This document shows positions 1-8,926 of a stretch of DNA of 64,000 bases, piece by piece. Within the stretch, counting starts at the first letter, position 1. Each line of letters opens with the position of its first letter. The position numbers and the translations under genes were made by a program. Source of the DNA: Actinoplanes campanulatus (GTDB taxonomy: Bacteria; Actinomycetota; Actinomycetes; Mycobacteriales; Micromonosporaceae); NCBI RefSeq assembly GCF_014647795.1, contig NZ_BMPW01000015.1, positions 124,001-188,000 of the forward strand. Reading direction: 5' to 3'. Under the pieces are notes generated by a model that saw only the letters and a program-made list of their open reading frames with translations, had not been told where the DNA came from and made no database searches.

Positions 1-2
1 CG

Positions 3-152
3 CTGCTGCGCGAGGGCGTGACCGTCGGCGCCTGGTCCCTGGTCGGGATGGGCTCGGTCGTGCTCCGCGACGTGCCCCCGGCCGAGGTCTGGGCCGGCAG
101 CCCGGCCCGTTTCCTCCGCAAGTCCTCCGCCCCGGAAAGGCAAAGATCATGA
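3..152 (+). CDS. Hexapeptide-repeat acyltransferase, C-terminal end (partial)
   Basis: Only the last 49 residues are in the window. They show left-handed beta-helix spacing (GVTVGAWSLVGMGSVVLRDV) followed by AEVWAGSPARFLRK, the usual C-terminus of PglD/NeuD-type sugar O- or N-acetyltransferases. The stop overlaps the next ATG as ATGA, so it is translationally coupled to the aminotransferase. By analogy with known aminotransferase/acetyltransferase pairs, it would acetylate the amino group installed by that enzyme on a nucleotide-linked deoxysugar. The exact sugar cannot be told from this fragment. Confidence 0.7.
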   Translation: MLREGVTVGAWSLVGMGSVVLRDVPPAEVWAGSPARFLRKSSAPERQRS

Positions 153-1246
153 CCCGCATCCCGCTCGTCGACCTGGCCGCCGCGCACGCGGAGGTGGCCG
201 AGGAGGTCGAGGCCGGATTCAAGCGCATCATCGCCGACACGGCGTTCATCGGCGGGCCCGAGGTGGCCGCGTTCGAGCGGGAGTACGCCGCGTTCTCCGG
301 GCTGCCGCACTGCGTCGGCGTGGCCAACGGCACCGACGCGCTGGAGCTGGCGTTCAAGGCGGTCGGTGTCGGCCCCGGCACCGAGGTGATCCTGCCGGCC
401 AACACGTTCATCGCCACCGCCGAGGCGGTCGCCCGCACCGGCGCCGAGGTCGTGCTGGTGGACTGCGATCCGCGTACCTATCTGATCGACGTCGAGGCGG
501 CGCTCGCCGCGATCACGCCGCGGACCCGGGCCGTCGTGCCGGTCCACCTGTACGGCCAGCTCGCCCCGGTCGAACAGCTCCGGGCCGGGATCGGCGGCCG
601 GGACATCGTCGTCGTCGAGGACGCCGCGCAGTCGCAGGGCGCCACCCGGCACGGGCGGGGCTCCGGTGTGGACGGCATCGCGGCGACCAGCTTCTACCCC
701 GGCAAGAACCTCGGCGCCTACGGTGACGCCGGCGCCGTCACCACCGATTCCGAGGAGTGGGCCACCACGGTCCGCACCCTCGGCAGTCACGGTGGCCTGC
801 GCAAATACCACCATGACCTGGTCGGCGTGAACAGCCGCCTCGACGGTCTCCAGGCGGTCGTGCTGCGCGCCAAGCTGGCCCGGCTGGCCTCGTGGAACGA
901 GCGGCGCCGGGCCGCGGCCGCCCGCTACGACGAGCTGCTCGCCGGGCTCGGCGAGGTGATCCGCCCGGTCACCCTGGACGGCAACGTGCACGTGTGGCAC
1001 ATCTACTGTGTCCGGGTGCCGAACCGCGACGAGGTGCTCACGAGACTGAACGCGGCCGGGGTCGGCGCCGCCATCCACTACCCCGTCCCGGTGCACCGGA
1101 CCGGCGCGTTCGCGTCGCTCGGCGGCTCGTTCCCGAACGCCGAGCGGGTGGCCCCGGAGATCCTGTCCCTGCCGATCTACCCGCAGATCACCCCGGACCA
1201 GCAGGCCCGCGTGGCCGAGGCCCTGGCCGGGGCGCTACGCCCCTGA
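149..1246 (+). CDS. DegT/DnrJ/EryC1/StrS sugar aminotransferase
   Basis: A 365-residue PLP-dependent aminotransferase of the family that aminates nucleotide-linked keto-sugars. The PLP lysine is K186 in the motif SFYPGKNLGAYGD, and D158 in VVVEDAAQ is the expected pyridine-nitrogen partner. Length is normal for the family. It is coupled by ATGA to the upstream hexapeptide acetyltransferase, which suggests an N-acetylated aminodeoxysugar such as a 3- or 4-acetamido-dideoxyhexose. That sugar would be a building block for the polysaccharide assembled by the neighbouring glycosyltransferases. The regiochemistry (FdtB/QdtB-like C3 or C4) is not resolved by eye. Confidence 0.88.
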   Translation: MTRIPLVDLAAAHAEVAEEVEAGFKRIIADTAFIGGPEVAAFEREYAAFSGLPHCVGVANGTDALELAFKAVGVGPGTEVILPANTFIATAEAVARTGAEVVLVDCDPRTYLIDVEAALAAITPRTRAVVPVHLYGQLAPVEQLRAGIGGRDIVVVEDAAQSQGATRHGRGSGVDGIAATSFYPGKNLGAYGDAGAVTTDSEEWATTVRTLGSHGGLRKYHHDLVGVNSRLDGLQAVVLRAKLARLASWNERRRAAAARYDELLAGLGEVIRPVTLDGNVHVWHIYCVRVPNRDEVLTRLNAAGVGAAIHYPVPVHRTGAFASLGGSFPNAERVAPEILSLPIYPQITPDQQARVAEALAGALRP

Positions 1247-1260
1247 GGAAAAGCCGCACC

Positions 1261-2487
1261 GTGTATGTGACGATCCGGGACCGCCCGGCCGACGGAATCG
1301 GGCCCACGGCCGGGAAGGTCTCCGCGACCGTGCTGCTGCTGGGCACGGTCAGCCTGCTCACCGACGTCTCCTCCGAGATGGTGGCGTCGGTGCTGCCGCT
1401 GTACCTGACGGCGGCGGTCGGGTTGAGCCCGGTGGCGTACGGCTTCCTGGACGGCGTGTACCAGGGCGTCAGCGCGTTCCTGCGCATCGCCGGCGGCTAC
1501 GCCGGTGACCGTGGCGGGCAGCCCAAGTGGGTGGCGGTCGTGGGGTACGGCGCCTCCGCGATCAGCCGGATCGCGATGCTCGCGGCCACCGGCTTCGCCG
1601 CGATCACCGCCGTGGTCACCGCGGACCGTCTCGGCAAGGGCCTGCGGACCGCGCCCCGGGACGCGCTGATCGCCGAGGCGTCCGATCCGGCGATGCTGGG
1701 CCGCGCGTTCGGCGTGCACCGTGCCCTCGACACGATCGGCGCGGCGCTCGGACCGCTTGTCGCGTTCGCGCTGCTGTGGAGCGTGCCCGGCAGCTACGAC
1801 TCGATCTTCGTGGTGTCGTTCGCGTTCGCCGTGGTGGGCGTCGCCGTACTGGTGCTGTTCGTGCCGAACCTGCGCACCACCGCCCCGTCCGCCCGGACCG
1901 GCCTGCGCCGGGTGCTGCGTGAGGTGGGTGGGCGGCGGCTGCGCCGGCCGCTGATCGCGGCCGGGCTGCTCGGCCTGCTCACCGTCGGCGACGGATTCCT
2001 CTACCTGGCACTCCAGGAGCGCGATGACGTCGCGGCCGTCTATTTCCCGCTTCTCTACGTGGGTACGAACATCGCCTACCTGGCGCTCGCCGTACCGATG
2101 GGCCGCCTGGCCGACCGGTTCGGCCGCGCCCGTGTCCTGGTGGCCGGGCACGGCGCCCTGCTCGCGTGTTACCTGCTGGGCGCGCTGCCGTCCGGCGGCC
2201 CCGGCCTGACCCTGGCCGTCCTGCTGCTGCTCGGGGTGTTCTACGCGGCCACCGACGGGGTCCTGCCGGCGCTGGTCAGCCGGCTGGTCCCGGCGGAGAC
2301 CCGGGGCAGCGGCATCGCGGCCGCGCAGACCGTGGTGGTGCTGGCCCGGTTCGCGTCGTCGCTGACCTTCGGGGTGCTGTGGGCGGTACGGGGGCCCGCC
2401 GTGTCGCTGCTGCTGTTCGCCGCGTTCCTGGTCGTGGCGATCGGAGTCGCGGCGTGGATGCTGCGCGGCGCCGAGGCGGCACGGTGA
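1261..2487 (+). CDS. Major facilitator superfamily transporter
   Basis: A 408-residue integral membrane protein with about twelve hydrophobic segments. The loop DRLGKGLRTAPRDALIAE between helices 4 and 5 is typical of a bacterial MFS subgroup, and AVPMGRLADRFGRARV is the repeat of the MFS A-motif. I place the start at GTG 1261, preceded by GAGGA at about 1246-1250. A longer frame runs upstream only inside the aminotransferase gene. The end overlaps the next GTG, so it sits in the polysaccharide operon. Its substrate is unknown. It could move a precursor or, less likely, act as a flippase, since no MATE-type Wzx is visible in the window. Confidence 0.82.
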   Translation: MYVTIRDRPADGIGPTAGKVSATVLLLGTVSLLTDVSSEMVASVLPLYLTAAVGLSPVAYGFLDGVYQGVSAFLRIAGGYAGDRGGQPKWVAVVGYGASAISRIAMLAATGFAAITAVVTADRLGKGLRTAPRDALIAEASDPAMLGRAFGVHRALDTIGAALGPLVAFALLWSVPGSYDSIFVVSFAFAVVGVAVLVLFVPNLRTTAPSARTGLRRVLREVGGRRLRRPLIAAGLLGLLTVGDGFLYLALQERDDVAAVYFPLLYVGTNIAYLALAVPMGRLADRFGRARVLVAGHGALLACYLLGALPSGGPGLTLAVLLLLGVFYAATDGVLPALVSRLVPAETRGSGIAAAQTVVVLARFASSLTFGVLWAVRGPAVSLLLFAAFLVVAIGVAAWMLRGAEAAR

Positions 2488-3515
2488 GCCTCCGCAACCG
2501 CGTCGCCGTCCTGGTCACGGTCCTGATCGTCGCCGTGGCCGGCGCCGGCGCCTACGTGTGGAACGTGCGCCGCGACCAGGCCCGTACGGTGGCCGCCGCA
2601 CCGCCGGTCCCGCCGGGCGCCGACCTGGCCACCGTGCGCGCCGAGCCGCATCTTGTGTTCCGCAGCACAGCCCTCGGCGCAGGCTACGGCAAGGTCGCGG
2701 TCGTCCCGTTGACCGCTCCCGACGGGCCGCGGACGCTCACCCCCGCCTCCTGCGAACGCGTCTACGCCACCGCCGCCGACGCGATCTGTCTCTCCGCCGA
2801 ACGCGGGCTGGTCACCACCTACCAGGCGCGGCTGCTGGACCCCTCGTGGGCGCCGGTCCGGGATCTGCCGCTGACCGGCATACCGAGCCGGGCCCGGCTG
2901 TCCCGGGACGGAACACTGGCCGCCACCACCACGTTCGTCTTCGGCGACTCCTACGCCAACCCGGGACAGTTCTCCACCCGTACCGTGGTCACCCGGGTGG
3001 ACGGCGAGGTCGTCGGCGACATCGAGAAGTTCACGCTGACCGTCGACGGCCGGGTCGTCACGTCGGTGGACAAGAACCTGTGGGGCGTCACGTTCCTCGA
3101 CGGGGACCGGTTCTACGCGACCGCCGCGTCGGGCGCGCGGACGTGGCTGGTCGAGGGCAGCCTTTCCGCCCGTGCCGTCACCGCCCTGCACGACGACGTC
3201 GAGTGCCCGTCGCTGTCGCCGGACCGTACCCGGGTCGCCTTCAAGAAGCACGGCGACCTGCCCGCCGGAAGGTGGCGGCTGGCCGTCTACGACCTGCGTA
3301 CCGGCGCCGAGACCCTGCTGGCCGAGACCCGCAGCATCGACGACCAGGTCGAATGGCTCGACGACCGGACCGTCGTCTACGGACTTCCGCGGGAGACCGC
3401 CGGCACCGCGTCCAGCGACGTGTGGCGGGTCTCCGCCGACGGCACGGGCCGGCCACAGTTGCTCATCCACGACGCATGGTCGCCCGCGGTGGTCCGCGGC
3501 GAGGAAGGCTCCTGA
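2484..3515 (+). CDS. Membrane-anchored beta-propeller-like (TolB/WD40-type) protein
   Basis: About 343 residues from GTG 2484, overlapping the MFS stop. An N-terminal hydrophobic segment (VAVLVTVLIVAVAGAGAYVW) should anchor it or act as an uncleaved signal. The rest is beta-rich, with repeated blade-like motifs such as SLSPDRTRVAFKK, WRLAVYDLRTGAETLL and VWRVSADGTGRPQLL, as in TolB-type propellers. No catalytic residues are recognisable. Its position between a transporter and a glycosyltransferase suggests an extracytoplasmic accessory role in polysaccharide assembly; this is inference. Confidence 0.65.
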   Translation: MSLRNRVAVLVTVLIVAVAGAGAYVWNVRRDQARTVAAAPPVPPGADLATVRAEPHLVFRSTALGAGYGKVAVVPLTAPDGPRTLTPASCERVYATAADAICLSAERGLVTTYQARLLDPSWAPVRDLPLTGIPSRARLSRDGTLAATTTFVFGDSYANPGQFSTRTVVTRVDGEVVGDIEKFTLTVDGRVVTSVDKNLWGVTFLDGDRFYATAASGARTWLVEGSLSARAVTALHDDVECPSLSPDRTRVAFKKHGDLPAGRWRLAVYDLRTGAETLLAETRSIDDQVEWLDDRTVVYGLPRETAGTASSDVWRVSADGTGRPQLLIHDAWSPAVVRGEEGS

Positions 3516-4675
3516 TGCGCGTCCTGTACTCGTTCCCCACCCGGCTCGGCGTCTCCGGCATCGGCATGACCGCCTGGCATCAGGTCAGCGGCGCCGCCGA
3601 GCACGGCGCCGAGGTCACCGTGCTCTGCGCCAGCAACGAGCGGCCGCTGCCGCCCGGCGTCCGGGTCGTCGAGACGTTGCGCCCGGCCGGGTTCAAGGTG
3701 CCGTTCCGGGTCGTCGGCTACCTGCGCGCCCTGGACTGGCACGACCGCCGGGCCGCGGCCGCCCTGCGCCGCCTCGCCGGCCGCATCGACCTGGTGCACG
3801 CCTGGCCGCTACGGTCCGAGCGGCTCCTGACCGCGGCCCGCCGCTTCGGGGTGCCCAGCGTCCTGGAACGGCCGAACGCGCACACCGGATTCGCCTTCGA
3901 CGCCGTCGAGAAGGTCTGCGCCGACCTCGGCATCCCGGTCGATCCGTCCAGCCCGCACGCCCGGCAACCCGAGAAGCTGGCCATCGAGGAGCGCGAGTAC
4001 GCACTGGCCGGCCGCCTGCTCTGCCCGTCCGACTTCGTGGCGCGCACCTTCCTCGACGCCGGCACACCGGCGGGCCGGCTGCTGCGGCACCGCTACGGCT
4101 ACGACCCCGGCCGCTTCCACACCGAGGGCCGCGACGACTCCGGACGGCCGTTCACCGTCGGCTTCGTGGGGCGCGGCGAACCGCGCAAAGGACTGCACGA
4201 CGCGCTCCGGGCCTGGCTGCGCTGCGGCGCCGCCGACGCCGGCGGCCGGTTCGTCATCGCCGGAACCATCGAACCCGGCTACCGGCGGGTCATCGAGGAG
4301 TTGCTCGCCCACCCCAGCGTCACCGAGGCCGGCCACGTGCCCGATCCGGCGGCCCTCATGCGCGACTGCGACGTGCTGGTGCTGCCCTCGGTGGAGGAGG
4401 GCAGCGCGCTCGTCACCTACGAGGCCCGGGCGTGCGGGTGCGTGCTCGTGGTCTCCGACCACAGCGGCGCCCCCGGCACCGACGGGGTGGACGCGCTGTT
4501 CCACCCGGCCGGCGACGTGGACGCGCTGACCGAACGGCTGCGCTCGCTGTGGACCGACCCGGCGCTTCTCGCCCGGCTCCGCGCCGCGAGTGTCCGCGGA
4601 GCCGGGGAGCTGACCTGGTCGGCGGCGGGCGCCGTGCTGACCGGCGCCTACCGGGAGGCGGCCGGCGCGCCGTAG
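3515..4675 (+). CDS. Glycosyltransferase, GT4-like
   Basis: 386 residues from ATG 3515, overlapping the previous stop (TGATG). The N-terminal half starts MRVLYSFPTRLGVSGIG, and the C-terminal half has VGFVGRGEPRKGLHDAL and the donor-site motif LPSVEEGSALVTYEA with the EX7E pattern of retaining GT-B enzymes (GT4). It likely adds one sugar of the repeat unit on the cytoplasmic face. It ends 28 bases inside the 3' end of the next, convergent gene, so it closes the rightward operon that starts before the window. Confidence 0.85.
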   Translation: MRVLYSFPTRLGVSGIGMTAWHQVSGAAEHGAEVTVLCASNERPLPPGVRVVETLRPAGFKVPFRVVGYLRALDWHDRRAAAALRRLAGRIDLVHAWPLRSERLLTAARRFGVPSVLERPNAHTGFAFDAVEKVCADLGIPVDPSSPHARQPEKLAIEEREYALAGRLLCPSDFVARTFLDAGTPAGRLLRHRYGYDPGRFHTEGRDDSGRPFTVGFVGRGEPRKGLHDALRAWLRCGAADAGGRFVIAGTIEPGYRRVIEELLAHPSVTEAGHVPDPAALMRDCDVLVLPSVEEGSALVTYEARACGCVLVVSDHSGAPGTDGVDALFHPAGDVDALTERLRSLWTDPALLARLRAASVRGAGELTWSAAGAVLTGAYREAAGAP

Positions 4676-5880
4676 ACCTCGTCCTCGATGGTCTCCCGGG
4701 TCACCCGTTTCGCGTCGTCCCACGGCGTCGCCCGGACGCTGGCGGCGACCACCTCCGGCGCGGGCCGGTCGCCGCCGACGATCCCGCCGATCGCCTCGGC
4801 CAGCCCGTACGCCGTCGGGTGCGCCCACCGCACATGCGGATTGTCCAGCGTCACCTTGGCGTACTCGGACTCGGCCATCACCGGCACCACTCCGCAGGCC
4901 AGCATCTCGTCCGGCACCAGCGACAGGTTGGTGAAGGACATCGCGATCCCGGCCGCACAGTCGTTGTAGAGGGCGGCGAGCTTCGCCGGTTTGAGCACCC
5001 CGTGGTTGATCGCCGGGAAGGGCACCTCGACCGTCGGATCGCCGAAGATGTGGATCGGCTGCTCCGGGTGGCGCCGATGGAACTCCCGCAGGGCCAGCAG
5101 ACCGAGCAGGAACCCACGGCGCGGCACATCCCGCTTGGCGTAGAACACCACACCGGTTCGCGGCGCCGGATTGGTGAGCCCGTAGATGTTCGTGTCGATC
5201 CCGAAGTTCGCCACCGCCGCCGTCACCCCGAACCGGTCCCGCAGCAGGTTCGCCAGCATCGGCCCCACCGTGATCGACCGGAACCCGAACCGGTAGGTGT
5301 CCTCGGCCAGGACGTAGTGCGAGCCCTGCGGGTAGAAGAACGGCTCGAAGTCCTGGACGAAGTAGAGCCGCCGGGTCGGCAGGTCGGCGCGCGCGGCCAG
5401 CACGTGCGCGGTCTCCCACGCCGAGGCGACGTACGCGTCGAGCGGGGCGAGCCCGTCCGCCACCGACCGCACCTCGGCCCGCACGCCCGGCCAGTACTGC
5501 CGGATCACCCGCTCGTGCCGGGCCAGATCGCCACGGAACGGGTCGTACAGGTAGAGCACGCAGGTGTGGCCGGCCGCCTCCATCCCCTCGATCATGCGGA
5601 AGAAGGTGGTGTGCCCGCCCGAGCCGGCGCCGGGCGGCGAGCAGATCCAGCCGACGGTCAGCGGGGTGCCCCGTTCCGGGCGCTTCCCGGGCACGATGAG
5701 CCGCAGATCCCGGGAGTCGGCCATGTAGTCCAGGTCGATCTGGGTCTCCAGTTCGGAGGCCCCCAGCCGCCGGTAAGCGACCCGGGCGGCGCGTTGCGCG
5801 ATCCCGCGCACCCCCGAATCCCGGAGTAGCCGGACGGCCTCGCGGCGGCGGGCGTTGAGTCGGCGCAGGTCGGGACTCAT
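4648..5880 (-). CDS. Glycosyltransferase, WsaF-like/GT4 rhamnosyltransferase type
   Basis: 410 residues. The segment SPPGAGSGGHTTFFRMIEGM and the following YFVQDFEPFFYPQG are characteristic of WsaF-type rhamnan glycosyltransferases of the GT-B fold. The C-terminal part VSFTNLSLVPDEMLACG-like region (here AMSFTNLSLVPDEMLACG) is the donor-binding half. Assignment as a rhamnosyltransferase agrees with the complete dTDP-rhamnose gene set downstream, but acceptor and linkage are unknown. It is the last gene of a leftward operon and its start overlaps the stop of the ABC permease by 4 bases. Confidence 0.82.
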   Translation of the reverse strand: MSPDLRRLNARRREAVRLLRDSGVRGIAQRAARVAYRRLGASELETQIDLDYMADSRDLRLIVPGKRPERGTPLTVGWICSPPGAGSGGHTTFFRMIEGMEAAGHTCVLYLYDPFRGDLARHERVIRQYWPGVRAEVRSVADGLAPLDAYVASAWETAHVLAARADLPTRRLYFVQDFEPFFYPQGSHYVLAEDTYRFGFRSITVGPMLANLLRDRFGVTAAVANFGIDTNIYGLTNPAPRTGVVFYAKRDVPRRGFLLGLLALREFHRRHPEQPIHIFGDPTVEVPFPAINHGVLKPAKLAALYNDCAAGIAMSFTNLSLVPDEMLACGVVPVMAESEYAKVTLDNPHVRWAHPTAYGLAEAIGGIVGGDRPAPEVVAASVRATPWDDAKRVTRETIEDEVYGAPAASR

Positions 5881-6707
5881 ATGCTCAGGATCCCCAGTCG
5901 GCGGGCCAGGCGCAGCGAGCGGTCGAAGACGAACATGCCGGCCACGAAGGTGACCAGGGTGAAACCGGCCAGGATCAGCGTCGCGGCCAGCGGGGACAGA
6001 CCCTCGGCGGGCGTCCCGGGGATCAGCAGCCGGCGTTCGGCGGCGATCACGTACGAATGCGGCACCAGATAGCTGGCCCAGCGGATCCAGACCGGCAGCA
6101 CCTCGATCGGGAAGAGCGCGCCACCGAGGACCGAGGCCGCGAGGCTGTACAGCATCACGACCGGCTCACCCCGTTTGAACAGCAGGATGAAGCTCGCCGC
6201 GAAGGAGCCGAGCGCGTTGCACGCCAGGATGCCGAGGAAGAGCACCAGCAGCGCGGCGGGGATGCCGGGGGCGTGGACCGGGCCGCCGAGCAGCCAGCCG
6301 AGCGCCACCATGACGCAGGCCAGCAGGGCGCCGGTGACGCTGCGCCAGATGTTCATCGCGACCGGGATGAGCGCCCACGGCACCGGCTCGACCAGGTAGG
6401 TCTCCAGGGTGCCGCGTTCCATCGCGAAGTTGAGCCGCCCGGTGAGGCCGGTCAGCGCGTCCTGCAGTCCGGCGATCACCGCGGCGCCGATGAGCATGGT
6501 CATGAACAGCTCGTCGGAGATGGTCAGGAAGGTGCTCTGGAAGTAGTAGAGCAGCACCGGGAACACCACGGCGAGATAGCGCATGATCGTCGAGGCCGGG
6601 AACATCCGCTCCTCGACCAGGTCGATCCGGATGTACGCCTCGAGCGTGTCGACGACCTTGGTGAACCGGCTGCGCTTGTTGACCGTGGCCGGGTAGACGG
6701 ATGTCAT
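5877..6707 (-). CDS. ABC-2 type exporter permease
   Basis: 276 residues with about six hydrophobic segments, the size and layout of ABC-2 permeases that export polysaccharide or drugs. It overlaps the ATPase gene by ATGA upstream and the glycosyltransferase downstream, so the three are co-translated. Context favours export of a glycan or of a lipid-linked intermediate. The gene family alone does not separate glycan export from small-molecule export. Confidence 0.85.
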   Translation of the reverse strand: MTSVYPATVNKRSRFTKVVDTLEAYIRIDLVEERMFPASTIMRYLAVVFPVLLYYFQSTFLTISDELFMTMLIGAAVIAGLQDALTGLTGRLNFAMERGTLETYLVEPVPWALIPVAMNIWRSVTGALLACVMVALGWLLGGPVHAPGIPAALLVLFLGILACNALGSFAASFILLFKRGEPVVMLYSLAASVLGGALFPIEVLPVWIRWASYLVPHSYVIAAERRLLIPGTPAEGLSPLAATLILAGFTLVTFVAGMFVFDRSLRLARRLGILSI

Positions 6708-7711
6708 GCCTTCGTTCCCCGTTCGTACACGCGGGCGATGAGGTCGCGCAGGGGCATCGGGTGCTCCCGCACGTGGCGGATCGAGGCGGCCAGCGGGCCG
6801 AGCCGGGCCAGCACCGCGCCGACCGGCTCGTCACCGGCGTGCCCGCAGCGCACCGAGGTGTCGTCGACGTGGGCCTCGAGCCCTTGAGCGGCCAGGTTGT
6901 CCGCCACGGCGTAGGCGTCGGCGGGAGTGTCGAGGACGAACTCGACGACCGGCCGGTCCCATTCGCGGCGCAGGCTGTCCAGGTCGCCCGAGTAGTTCAC
7001 CCGGCCCCGGTCCATCAGCAGCGCGTGTGACTGGAGGGCCTCGATCTCCTCCAGCCGGTGCGAGGAGATGAGCACCGCGAGGCGCTCCTGCTTGACCAGG
7101 TCCATGATCAGGGTCAGCAGGCCGTGCGCGGCGATCGGATCGACGGCGCCGGTCGGCTCGTCCAGGATCAGCGCGCGCGGGCCGGGCAGCAGGGCGCGGG
7201 CGAGCCGCAGCCGCGCCCGCATGCCGGCCGAGAGGCCGGCCACGACCGACTCGGTCTGGGCGGTCAGGTTCACCGTCTCCAGGACGTACGGGATCCGCTC
7301 CGCGAGTTCACGGCGTGGCATGCCCTGGAGGCGGCCGTGCAGTTGGAGGTTCTCCTTGGAGGTGGCGCGCATGAGCAGGCTGCGGTCCTCGGACGGCATC
7401 CAGCCGACCACCTGGCGGACCTGTTCGGAGTCGCGGCCGGCGTCCAGGCCCATGATGGTGGCGGTGCCGCCGGTCGAGGTGGTGAGGCCCACCAGGATCC
7501 GGAACATGGTGGTCTTGCCGGCGCCGTTGGGGCCCACGATCGCGCAGATCTCGCCGGCCCGGACGGTCAGGTCGACGCCGTCGAGTGCCTTGACCGGCTC
7601 GGTCAGGTGTGAGCGGGCGAAGATCCGCATCCATCGCGGGGTGGGTTCGTAGAGCTTCGTCAGGCCGGACAGGACGATGACGTCGTCGCCGTCCACGGAA
7701 GTGCTCGTCAC
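6704..7711 (-). CDS. ABC exporter ATP-binding protein
   Basis: About 335 residues from GTG 7711. Walker A is GPNGAGKTT, the signature loop reads LSAGMRARLRLARALL (LSxGM in place of LSGGQ), and Walker B is ALILDEPT followed by the H-loop SSH. A longer reading is possible but would lie inside the upstream glycosyltransferase. I prefer the GTG that overlaps that gene's TGA as GTGA. The ATPase pairs with the permease that follows. The C-terminal 100 residues after the nucleotide-binding domain might be a substrate or regulatory domain. Confidence 0.88.
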   Translation of the reverse strand: MTSTSVDGDDVIVLSGLTKLYEPTPRWMRIFARSHLTEPVKALDGVDLTVRAGEICAIVGPNGAGKTTMFRILVGLTTSTGGTATIMGLDAGRDSEQVRQVVGWMPSEDRSLLMRATSKENLQLHGRLQGMPRRELAERIPYVLETVNLTAQTESVVAGLSAGMRARLRLARALLPGPRALILDEPTGAVDPIAAHGLLTLIMDLVKQERLAVLISSHRLEEIEALQSHALLMDRGRVNYSGDLDSLRREWDRPVVEFVLDTPADAYAVADNLAAQGLEAHVDDTSVRCGHAGDEPVGAVLARLGPLAASIRHVREHPMPLRDLIARVYERGTKA

Positions 7712-8796
7712 AGTGACCGTACCGCCGGGGAGATGCCGGAGTGACGCCAGCGGCGCCATCCGAGGTGGAGCACCGCGCGGTCGCGCAGCGCCGTGACAGG
7801 GACGGGGACGACGGGGCCACGGCCCGCGGCGTACCGCTCGTAGGTTCGCCGTAGTGCGCTGTCCTCGGACGCCGGCCAGATCTCACCGGCCAGTTCGGCG
7901 AGGCGGGCCAGCTGTTCGGCCTCGGCAGCGCCGGGGCGGCCACGCTCGTAGGGCCGGCAGGCCAGGATCAGGGCCTCCCGGGCCAGCGCGCGGTACGCGT
8001 CGTCGCGCAGCCGGCCGGCGCCGGGCAGCCGGTCGCCGTCCTCCTCGAACAGGATCCGCAGGGTGAGGTGACGCTGCTCCACGTCGAGGACGTCGCCGGA
8101 GTACTCGCCGGTGTGCATGTTGGCCCCGTGGACCCGGTAGAACGCCTGGTCGACGCCGTTGACCCGGCCGATCGCGGCGCGGGTGCCGGCGCGCAGCCAC
8201 AGGTGGTAGTCGGCGGCGTGCGGGAGCCGGGCGTCGTACCCCACGAGGTCGCGCATCGTGCTGGCCCGCATCATCACCTCGGGGGTGTAGATGGGGTTGG
8301 TGGCCGTGCGGGTCACCCGGCCGACCCACTCCGGCCCGTCCCAGATGGACCAGGACCGCAGGGTGGTCCGCGGTGGCGGTGGGGTGCCGAAGAACCGGCG
8401 GGAGAAGCCGTACACCAGGCCGACCTCGGGATGTGCCCGCAGCAGCGCGGCGGAGCGGGCGAGGGAGCCCTTCGCGAGCAGGTCGTCGGCGGAGAGCAGG
8501 ACGACGAACTCGCCCTCGGCGGCGGCCAGGCCCTCGTTGTACGTGGCGATGTGCCGCTTGTTGGTCTCGTGGGCGATCACGGTGACCCGTGGGTCCTCCG
8601 CCGCGATCCGCCGGGCCACCTCGGCGCTGCCGTCCGGTGACGCGTCGTCCACGATCAGGGCGTCGACGTCGACCTGGTCGGCGTCGGCGAAGACCGTCTC
8701 GAGGCACTCGGCGAGGAAGTGGCCGTAGTTGTAGCAGGGGATCACGACGGTGACCCGGGGCCGGTCCGTCAGCGCCCGGGGGGTTACCTTCCGCAC
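7708..8796 (-). CDS. Glycosyltransferase family 2
   Basis: 362 residues from GTG 8796, with an AGAAGG-like ribosome site about 8 bases upstream. The N-terminus (RVTVVIPCYNYGHFLAECL) and LIVDDASPDGS form the nucleotide-sugar fold of inverting GT2 enzymes; LLSADDLL supplies the DXD-like metal motif. The C-terminal third is variable. It belongs to the leftward operon with the ABC exporter and probably builds part of the exported glycan. Confidence 0.87.
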   Translation of the reverse strand: MRKVTPRALTDRPRVTVVIPCYNYGHFLAECLETVFADADQVDVDALIVDDASPDGSAEVARRIAAEDPRVTVIAHETNKRHIATYNEGLAAAEGEFVVLLSADDLLAKGSLARSAALLRAHPEVGLVYGFSRRFFGTPPPPRTTLRSWSIWDGPEWVGRVTRTATNPIYTPEVMMRASTMRDLVGYDARLPHAADYHLWLRAGTRAAIGRVNGVDQAFYRVHGANMHTGEYSGDVLDVEQRHLTLRILFEEDGDRLPGAGRLRDDAYRALAREALILACRPYERGRPGAAEAEQLARLAELAGEIWPASEDSALRRTYERYAAGRGPVVPVPVTALRDRAVLHLGWRRWRHSGISPAVRSL

Positions 8797-8886
8797 CGGC
8801 CAGCCCTTCTCTCTCGGCTCACGGTCAGCCTAGTTTCGGCGGGCATCAATATTCTTCCTGTCGTCGGGATCCCGACCGTCCGGTGT

Positions 8887-8920
8887 GGACGGGGCCGGCA
8901 CGTGCGTACCGGCCCCGTCC
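8887..8920 (-). terminator. Intrinsic-type terminator hairpin
   Basis: A perfect 12-bp inverted repeat (GGACGGGGCCGG at 8887-8898 and its complement at 8909-8920) with a 10-base loop lies 6 bases past the stop of the leftward secreted-protein gene. There is no long T run, as is common in high-GC actinobacteria. It may attenuate rather than stop transcription, since the next gene is only about 90 bases further on. Confidence 0.7.
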
Positions 8921-8926
8921 CTGGCG